A stretch of DNA of 64,000 nt, from positions 2,683,434 to 2,747,433 of the forward strand of contig JAJEKV010000045.1 of assembly GCA_021234155.1 (NCBI GenBank). The letters run 5' to 3'. The notes under the pieces are model-generated. The model was not told where the DNA came from. It ran no database searches and saw only the letters and a program-made list of their open reading frames with translations. Origin of the DNA: Isoetes taiwanensis. Taxonomy: Eukaryota; Streptophyta; Lycopodiopsida; Isoetales; Isoetaceae. Positions 56,186 to 64,000 of the stretch are shown piece by piece. Within the stretch, counting starts at the first letter, position 1, and each line of letters starts with the position of its first letter. Both the position numbers and the translations under genes were made by a program.

Positions 56186-57202
56186 CTATGGTGAAGCTGC
56201 AGGTGCTGATGCAGGAGCAGGTACATATTGCCAAGGAAGGCTTGGCCCTCCTGATATGAGAAGGCGGGCATTGCCGCGCAAATTCTCGCAGATTTGAGGC
56301 AGATAATATCCTGCAGCATCAACTTATAAATGTTAGATGTTCAAAATGTTGATCATGCAACTTTATGGTTATATGCTTCAGGTTTACCTTCTTCAGCAGC
56401 CAACTTCAAGTAGAGGTCTATGATGTTGGGGCAGTTATTCTGGCAGTCTTGTGAGCATAATTTGCTTGCAGATCCTCTGTCCTGGAGGATGTCTGTAGAG
56501 AAGCCTAATGTCATCCGGTCTAGGCCGCAGGCATTCAGACATAGCTCCGTCTCGATCCAAGCACCTTTGTTTCTTGCTTGGATAGATGTAGTCTGAAGAA
56601 AAAATTAGATCACTCTTATTATATCATGTATGCGCATTCCATCTTCAAGGAAAACATTTAAAAGTCAAATCATAACATGCCATATAACATATGTTAGCAT
56701 GGCAGATATATGTCTTATCATGTATAGAGAGGATAGTAAAAAAGTCGATCCAAATTTGATCATTCCTGTTGTTGTGGAGCTTCTGCTATGGTTACAAACA
56801 ATATTACCTAACTCATTCTATTCATTAAAGAGATATGGAACTAAGGAAACTAATGAATATATTTATTCATGTACCTGACACTGGTAGATTGCACTATCAT
56901 CTTGTGCTACATATTTTTCCAAAGCACATCTAGCACCGGTTGAAGAGACTGCAAAAGCACAGTCTTCAACAGGCAAATTTTCACATCTCAGCTTTCCTGG
57001 AAAATCAAGCAAACAACAAAAACAGGGGGTGTTATAATCTGTTCATATAAGGGAAGAAAAAAAAGTGTAAACAAATGAAGAGAACGTGCGTAGATACTGA
57101 TCATAAAAGCGATTTGAATAAATGAGATGGATGAAGGAGAGTCTCACCCAATACGACAGGGAAGAAAGCGCAGGCAACAAGGATCAACCTAAGCAGAGCC
57201 AT
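56186..57202 (-). CDS. PAR1: PAR1-family protein (photoassimilate-responsive protein 1-like), four exons
   Basis: Exons on the minus strand: 57202-57148, 56996-56875, 56592-56388 and 56310-56186, all with GT-AG junctions and consistent frame, giving 168 aa (family usually about 170-190). Exon 1 encodes a signal peptide (MALLRLILVACAFFPVVLG). The mature part keeps the PAR1 Cys pattern: LRCENLPVEDCAFAVSSTG, RCALEKYV, a Trp-Ile-Glu-Thr-Glu segment, CLNACGLDR, LCSQDCQNNCPNIIDLYLKL and YYLPQICENLR, with an Ala/Pro end. PAR1 proteins are small secreted proteins first found as sugar- and virus-responsive transcripts in tobacco; molecular role unknown. No stops, frameshifts or missing Cys, so probably functional. 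Confidence 0.92.
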
Positions 57203-57449
57203 GGCCGAATGAATCAGAAGAAAAAATGATATGGCGGATCCGAAGCGAAGGAGAAAAAACTGAAGAAATGTGCAGATGAATGGTGGAACGAAATGGTGGA
57301 TCTAAATAAGCAAAAAGATGGAGGAACGTGAGCGTAGCAATGTGCAAGCCTGTAATGGATGGACCCACTATAAATATCAGATCTACTACCATTTTAACGA
57401 TGGCATATATCAATATTCCTTTGGTTCTCAACGACTCGTCCAATTTTCA

Positions 57450-58270
57450 TATATCTCATTGGCGAATTTTTGGGTTGCCCTAGGGGGGCAAACCCTTGTT
57501 TATGTGGGTTTATGGCATATCCTAGGTATATGCTAGAATATACCTAGAATATGCTGATGACTGCTCCAAACCTATGCGTTTGTAAACTCTGGCCACTGCG
57601 TTACGGATCCGGATGCTCCAACCGAAAATCGCGTATGCATCAAGAGGATATGATTTTGCGAGGGGCAATCCTCCCACTGCAGGCCATCGCCGCGAGGGTT
57701 CTGATAGTTGGGATTTTAGCCTCCGCCGCTCTAAAGCTTCCATCGAGACATTGTTGCCGTATCCGCCACGAAGTTTGAACGAAAAACCGTTCGGGTTAGG
57801 GGCCCGCGTAATGGGGAAATCGCAAGGCCATTTGGGGAAACGCATAAAGGTGGATTTAAAGAGATTGCACGAGCAAAGCCGAGACAAAAACGCGGGGATT
57901 CCATGACGTAAAAACGCATGCTCGATGCACTTGGTATGCCGAAAGGTGAGAATTTGACCTTACATCTTGGCGCTAATTTATCCATATCCGCTTCATTGCC
58001 AAACAAAATTGTATAGATCACGACATAGACACGCCTTAAAAAATATAGGCAAGGTTGTAATTGCCGCCATTCCCGCCTTGATGGTAACAATGAGGAATTG
58101 CCTAAAGCACAAAACCGCAGAACGTAGTCTTCAAAGCTAAATGTAGTCCGGTGTTGCCCGATAGAGATAGTCCGTGGTCACCGATAGAGATACCAAGTCT
58201 CAAATGGTTGAAGCACCATATATATTTCAGATGGTGGAAACGCAAGGACCATTAATCTCATTAGAGAAAA
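57450..58270. other. Intergenic stretch upstream of PAR1
   Basis: Contains overlapping ORFs on both strands (57522-57906) with no recognised protein and no homologue in the window. Not called as genes. Confidence 0.35.
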
Positions 58271-58274
58271 AGAG

Positions 58275-59740
58275 ATGAAAAATTGTGGCAATGCTGTAGC
58301 TGATGATAAGTCAGCAGCCTATTTTGCTCAAGAAGATACAGAATGTTCAAAAACGCTTGCCCAGGATGTTAATGGTCTGCAGGAACCAGTTTTAACTGAA
58401 AAAAAAAGACCAAAATCTGTTTCTGATGACTTTGATATTAAGGGGCAAACAACTGTCATTGTTTCAAAGAATAGTTGTTCCCGAAGATCGTGGGGCTAGG
58501 CCTGAATATGAGTTCCTAGTCAAGTGGGTTGGGAGAGCCCATATTCACAATGATAAATCATTCTTGCAATTCTTTGCAGAGGTACAAATCTTTGCTCTGT
58601 CCTTCCGGTTTGATTCAGACACTCTTGCAGCAGTTTATGAATTAAATCAAAACCCGTACCTTCTTGCTAGAGAAATTGGTCGCAAAATTTATGTCAGTTG
58701 TGTTGCTTTTCGGGATTGTGTTCATGATGGCATTGCACAAGCATATCATAATCCGCCTTATGGAATGCAACCATGCTGCAATTCCATACACTTCCTCAGA
58801 TTCTAACATAACGAAGGGGGCAAAAAGGGGCGATTACGCCCAACATGCTCTCCTTGAAATGCAACACCATGATGCAATCAAGGCACTTGCAACAATTTTC
58901 AATTGATTTTATTTTTAGAATATCAGTGTGAAAAACATGTTAAAACAGAATAGTATGCCACTCTTGCACTTGCCTGGCTTTCACACTGCAGCTGGAGTTC
59001 TATTTAAAGTGCAACATATTGTAACAATCACATAAAGATCTAAAATGCTGCATGACATTTGGAGGGTTTTGTATATTAATTATGTGAACTTAATTTTTAA
59101 TGCAGGGTCAATTATTATTGGATCTTGCTCGGAGCTTTCAATTTCCAACTTTTGAACAGGTGAGACTCCATGCATTAGTTGCAATACCAAACTTCCAGAT
59201 AAAGTTAAACACTTGTGAGTTTATTTGCAGTCTCCACAGTCCCTTTTATCTGCAATGGAAGAGAGTGTCAAAAATGCACCATGTATAGCATTAGTCTCAA
59301 AAGAATTCACAGTATTGCTTTGAGATATATATATGTGAGAGGTATTTATATCATTGCCAAATCAATTTACGTTTACAGCTAGGATATAGTATTGAGAAAG
59401 TACCGGCACTTGGTCACCTTTCGGCTCTGAGTGAATATCAAGAAGCTAGTGATGATAACTATCCTCCTTTAACAGATGGCCCTGTCGCGAAAGACAACAT
59501 CATGCCTATGCCAAGTAGTAAGAGCACTGATCTCTTTGTAAGTGTTCTGAGTTCCTGTTTTGTTGAATCATCATAAGCAATGTCCTATACAGATAGATGC
59601 CTCATATCATGAGCTTCCTCTTTTTTAAAGTTTTATAGTTATAGAGTCATGTGTTCAACTCTAATTTTGCTGATATATCTAGGAATGAACACAACAACAG
59701 TGCGTTCGCAATGGAGGAAAGTAATGCCCTTGCACTTGCA
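58275..59740 (+). pseudogene. CHD3/PICKLE-like chromodomain gene relic
   Basis: 58275-58480 is a polar linker; after a one-base frame change near 58480 comes RPEYEFLVKWVGRAHIHND, which matches the second chromodomain of plant CHD3-type remodellers (EFLVKWVGKSxIHN). Later exon-like pieces are GQLLLDLARSFQFPTFEQ (59104-59158, bounded by TTTAATGCAG and GTGAGA) and GYSIEKVPALGHLSALSEYQ (from about 59382), whose order would fit the same gene. The SNF2 helicase core is absent. The intron-like spacing indicates a segmental copy rather than a retrocopy. The chromodomain call is fairly secure; the assignment of later pieces is inference. Confidence 0.45.
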
Positions 59741-59799
59741 ATTGTTCCATCTGGTATGGTGAGTCATTTTTTCCTAATTATTGGGAATGATGGGTCATT

Positions 59800-61680
59800 T
59801 TTTCTAGTTCTATAAATACAGATCTTTCTTCAAATGGCACGCCAACTTCCCATAATGCAGATAATGGCTGGAGCTTTGACTTTGTTAGGAAGCTGATTCT
59901 TCAATGGTAGTGCAAATGGGCTATTGTTAGGAAACAGTTTTAGCACTAGCACTAGTGCTGGAATGCAGGGAAATCGCTTATCCACAAGTGTACAACATTT
60001 CATTTGAACAAATTTCATTCCACTGGAGGACGTCAAGGTGCTTCAATATGAATCATTGCATGTTGCATGTCTAACAAAAATTCTCACTGCAGAGATGTTC
60101 AGAAAGCAAGCTGTTTATATCAACCCAATTGGTCATCAAAATGAATTCGGCGTACATAATGAGAATTTCATGCTTTGCTATTCTTCATGAGTAAAAGCTT
60201 TTTCTGGAGTATAATATTAATATTTTGCTCTGTCAAAAGTTGAAATTTGTAGTGCACTGGTAGGAATGTCAACTTAAGGTCGGAGGTCACCAAGATCAAA
60301 AACATGTTGCCTCCCTTTTTGTACTGCAACTATAACTTTATACAGTATTGATAATTATGGTCCTAGTATATGTTTATTTATTTGAAGGTTTCATTTTGAA
60401 GGATGTTCGATTATAAGTCACTCTCATTTCTTGTTTTAATATTTTAATCTATGTGAAGCTCATAAGGAGGACATTTGCTGTTTTAATATTTTTATTGTAT
60501 CTTAATGGAAGCATGGGGATTTTAAGGTATGATCCACAGTTGTGGGAGTTCTAAATGTGTAGAAGCATAGGAACGACATTCTTTGCAGCATTTTAGACCA
60601 ACATTTTAGACTTAAAAACGTTGCCTTCACATAATAAATGTTTTTTAAATGTATGTCCATGATTCACCATTATACCAAGTCTGATTTCTCTAAGTGTGCC
60701 ATCTGATTTCTATTATTCGATTGTTAACTTTAGACTACAATAAGGATTTTGCTTAGGAGGAAGTAGAGCCATGATATGTAGTGAGCTTCATTTGGGATCT
60801 AGAAGTTGTGTTTTAGGATTGACAAATCACAAATGAAGAAGACAAAATGTTTATCAAGAAGTTTAACAATACAGACAACCATAATTAAAAATTTGATATT
60901 ATACTTTATGACACTTGCATTTTGAGTAGCCTGGACTCTTAGCAATATTGCATCAGGAACATTTGAACATATATGTGTTCCCATGGGACTCGTTAGAGTT
61001 TGGCGTGAATTTGAGTTTTTACTTTCTTGCTAGAATTTTTATCTTAAAACCTTCCTAGAATTCTTCATAGTACATTCTTTTTCGTCACTGATCTCATGCA
61101 ATTAATTTCTTTTAGGCATGCATGACTTTGTTCTAGACGCATGTTCTTGATTGCATGAAGGAGATGATTAAAAATGAAGTAATTTCAAAAGAATTAGCAT
61201 TGTGATGTCGGCTGGTTGAAAGGTGCACCCAAGGCTATTAGCTATGCAAAACTTCAACCCAAGGGTTCTCACTTTCTTAAGAGTCAAGGGAGTACATGGT
61301 GAAAGAAGTTGTCTGGCATGATTGTCACTAAGTTATCAAATATTCTGCATGCGACGGTACACTTTTTGGGGATCCTTAGCTTCTAATTGAAGAACTTACG
61401 CTTCCAATTGAGATGTGGGAATATAACAACCCTGGAAACATGTAAAATTTGAGCCCTTTAGTATCCAAATAGGATCATGAATATAGATAAATAAGACTTC
61501 TTGCTAAGATAATGACCAATCGACTTGATACAAACATATATTACACAACAGAAACTTGGCCATGAGACCCCATAGCATTCTTAAAGCCTTCAACCACTAT
61601 AATATAAGTGTCATATATGTTAATAAAATATCTATGGAAACTAAGTTTACACGAAAACTAAGATTAATTTTCCTCTACAG
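59800..61680. other. Intergenic stretch, no gene supported
   Basis: AT-rich. No long ORF or known motif. Confidence 0.35.
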
Positions 61681-61684
61681 AGAG

Positions 61685-62215
61685 TTGAGGAATCTATGGT
61701 AATTTAAGAGAATCTAGGGGATTTTCTCAGGATCTTAGAGAATGTAGGGGAATTTCAAGAGAATCTTAGGAAATCTATGAGAATCTCAAAAGAATCTTAT
61801 GAATCTAGCAGAATTTAAGAGAATCTTCATAAAGTCTTTAAGAATCTAGAGGAATCTTGAGAAAACACTTTGAGAACCTAGAAGAACCTTGGAAAATGTG
61901 AGGAAAACTCTATAGAATCTTGAAGAATCTATCCTTAACAAGATTTTTGGTAACTTCGCACAATCTTGAAAAATGTAAAGGAATCCTAAGGAACCTAGGG
62001 GAATCTACAAAGAATATTTGAGAATCCAGGGAAATCTTGGAAATCTAGCAGTCTTCGTAGAGTTAAGGAACCTAGGGAAGTCTTCATAGAAATTTGGAGT
62101 CTATGGGAACCTTTATAGAATCTTCAAAAATCTAAGGAAATGTTCATTGGACCTTATCGAATCTTATGAGATTCTAAGGGAATCATATGAGGATTATAGA
62201 ATCCTTATAGCGGTT
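61685..62215. repeat. Degenerate GAATCT-rich repeat array
   Basis: About 500 bp built from variants of AAGAGAATCTAGGGGAAT / GAATCTTGAGGAATCTA. The same motif makes up 48440-48640 plus 49030-49080 and 10250-10345. No fixed unit length. Confidence 0.6.
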
Positions 62216-62744
62216 ACAAAACGTTGTCCTCCGTAATGGGTTAGATTCATACTCCACTTTAAATGACAATCTTATCCGCCTCTTTGCTTCTTATGGATGT
62301 TTACTTGAGGCCAATCAAGGTTTTAACGGAGGTGACAGTTGATTTGTACACCAGAATGCAGTTCTGAGACATTAGAAGTGATAATTATGTTTGTATTGCT
62401 GTTCTGAAAGCATGCGCAAAAAAAAAAAAATGCATCTGGATCTGGAACCAACTGATGTTTGTGTGAAGACCATTTTGGCTATGGCTAATATTTTGGCTAT
62501 GCTTTCTCTCAAGCACTTGAACAGGCCGAATCCGAACTGTGATTATGTCTGCACGACATAAAACACGTACGGACACTTCTACAACATTAAATAACTCAAT
62601 TGCATACACAATTCAATCGAGAGGCACTTGTGGAGGGGCTTGCACATGAATGTAGGGGGCCTACAAATTGATTGTCAGAACATGGTAGGGGTCTACTTTA
62701 ATTTAAATATTGTGAAAACATGACTTCACGGTTTGATTTAGGCC

Positions 62745-62907
62745 ACTTCACCCTCGAGAAATTGGAGGGCAACCCTCCGTGCGCAGCACCTTGTTTTAGT
62801 CGCTTGTTGGGTAACATTCAAGTTTATAATATCTCTATCTATTGTGTTATGCCTCATTACCGATTGGTCTCAGTGGACGATAAAAAATCATTCTCATTCT
62901 CATTTTA
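62745..62907 (+). repeat. LINE/SINE 3' end, second copy
   Basis: GGCAACCCTCCGTGCGCAGC through AGTGGACGATAAAAAATC and an ATTCTC repeat tail; the last 20 bp match the end of the remnant at 54370-55490. Confidence 0.5.
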
Positions 62908-63515
62908 ACCCAACAAGAAACTAAACAAATACATGCAAGTACCAAGTTGACACATTATACACAACGAGCAGATTGTGCCCTAACAGCTTTACCCGTAGGG
63001 GACAGAGAATAAAAAAGAAAAACTTGCCGTTTATGTTATAGGAAAACTACTCTGAACTTGCATTCCTAGGAAAGTGAATGCTATTGCACGCTAGCTAAGG
63101 GAATCTGAAGCAAGGGGGAGTCACGTATAAGCCCCTCCCAAAACCACGTGCATGAACTTGAGAGGTCCATTTTTAAGGCTTCCGTGTTTGTATACATAAA
63201 GAAAAAAAATACTAATTTTTATTTGAGAAAAATACTTGAATGCCCTTAAAGACAAGGTGTTTGGCTAAAGGAGTAATAAGTCTGTTTGTGATCGATCAAA
63301 AGGGAAAGTGCCATTCAGAAAACATGTAGAAGAGCAATGATATCGTATAGAAATATACAAAATAGAGTTGTAATTCTTAAGTTGTAGTGTTTTAAGTAAG
63401 TGTCTAAAATATAAATCAAAATAACACAACTTGTCAATTTCAACTCCTACTCAAATGATTCATCTACAATGCTTGTGAAAACAACTTCTAAATTTGATGA
63501 GCCACAAAAACTATG

Positions 63516-63629
63516 TTACTATGTATGGTTTCAAGGTTTTTGTGATGGCATTGTGGCATGGACCTCGCGAGACCCCACCGGTCCATGCCAGAATGTCATC
63601 ACAAAAATCTTGAAGCCACAATATAGTAC
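63516..63629. mobile_element. Foldback MITE, family copy 2
   Basis: Arms: left TTTTTGTGATGGCATTGTGG and right (reverse complement) TTTTTGTGATGACATTCTGG, both continuing CATGGACC to a centre of TCGCGAGACCCCACC. The outer ends ACTATGTATGG and (reverse complement) TACTATATTGTGG match the MITE at 8-158. No coding capacity. Confidence 0.75.
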
Positions 63630-64000
63630 GCGGGGAGCCAAATTTTGCCTTCTTCCTCTCTAACTCTCTATAGCTTCTGTCATTGCTCGAGCTTCCTCTC
63701 TAGAGCTTCCTTTGCCCCTGGCAAAGGTTTCAGTAGAGTTTCTGCTAGCAAGGGTCTTTGGCCAAAGGATTCTTCAGTCCATTAAGGGTTAATTAAAAAA
63801 AAAAGAAAAAAAAAAAAGAAAAGAAAACAGCTTCTAGCTATTTCATTTCTTTTTAGCACGCCAGCCTAACCAAGCCTACAACCTTTCTTGCAATTCTAGC
63901 CTATCCACGTCGTGCCTCCACGTCACCCTAATTTGAGTTGGCATGTTGATTAGCCATTAGATTCTGTTGTTTCACTATCGACGGTCATGAAAATTAGAAA

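Noticed and set aside
57522-57906. Overlapping ORFs of about 100-120 codons on both strands
   Set aside because: Both strands are open in the same GC-richer stretch with no recognisable protein; probably chance.

Overview
The window is nuclear DNA of a land plant. It carries a spliced PAR1-family gene, a plant-type AAA-ATPase (AATP1/BCS1-like), intron-containing GAPDH exons, a GH1 beta-glucosidase remnant, and plant-style Ty3/gypsy, LINE, SINE and TIR elements. DUF7869-like and ParB-methylase-like relics are, to my knowledge, unusual in flowering plants, so I lean weakly towards a non-seed vascular plant (fern or lycophyte). That placement is inference. Coding density is low and most of the window is decayed mobile DNA.

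Layout. About 1-8340 is a 5'-truncated Ty3/gypsy element on the minus strand: LTR 180-767, a post-integrase ORF, then integrase, RNase H, RT and a protease remnant. A small plus-strand gene lies antisense between integrase and the post-integrase ORF. Region 8.3-13.6 kb holds SINE-like repeats, a CACTA-like end and a GAPDH relic. Positions 13993-24808 are a second, complete element of the same family on the plus strand, with two LTRs and a 5-bp TCGTC target duplication. A LINE 3' end follows (25.0-25.9 kb). At 27.5 and 28.2 kb lie two tandem ~80-aa genes that are homologous to the antisense gene in the first retroelement. Region 28.5-33.1 kb has a DUF7869-like relic (minus strand) head to head with a ParB-like plus DNA-methylase-like gene (plus strand). 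Region 34.6-36.5 kb is a pogo/Tigger-like transposase relic (minus). Region 37.8-39.2 kb has a GH1 fragment and a LINE end lodged in a foldback MITE. An intact AAA-ATPase gene is at 40.7-42.1 kb and a small secreted-protein gene at 43.4-43.9 kb. Region 44.9-45.2 kb is a ~95-bp minisatellite. Region 46.0-50.9 kb is a second ParB-methylase locus split by a 1847-bp TIR transposon with an 8-bp target duplication. A fragment of the retroelement family is at 51.9-52.3 kb, a LINE-like remnant at 54.4-55.5 kb, PAR1 (four exons, minus) at 56.2-57.2 kb, and a chromodomain (CHD3-like) relic at 58.3-59.7 kb. The rest is AT-rich intergenic DNA.

Genes that look intact: PAR1, the AAA-ATPase, the secreted-protein gene, the two tandem 80-aa genes and the antisense 79-aa gene inside the first retroelement. 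The most unusual signals are (i) a Ty3 family carrying an antisense gene with its own TATA box and free-standing relatives nearby, (ii) a large coiled-coil post-integrase ORF conserved between copies, and (iii) two intron-bearing loci that fuse ParB-like and N4/N6-methylase-like modules with a degenerate catalytic motif.
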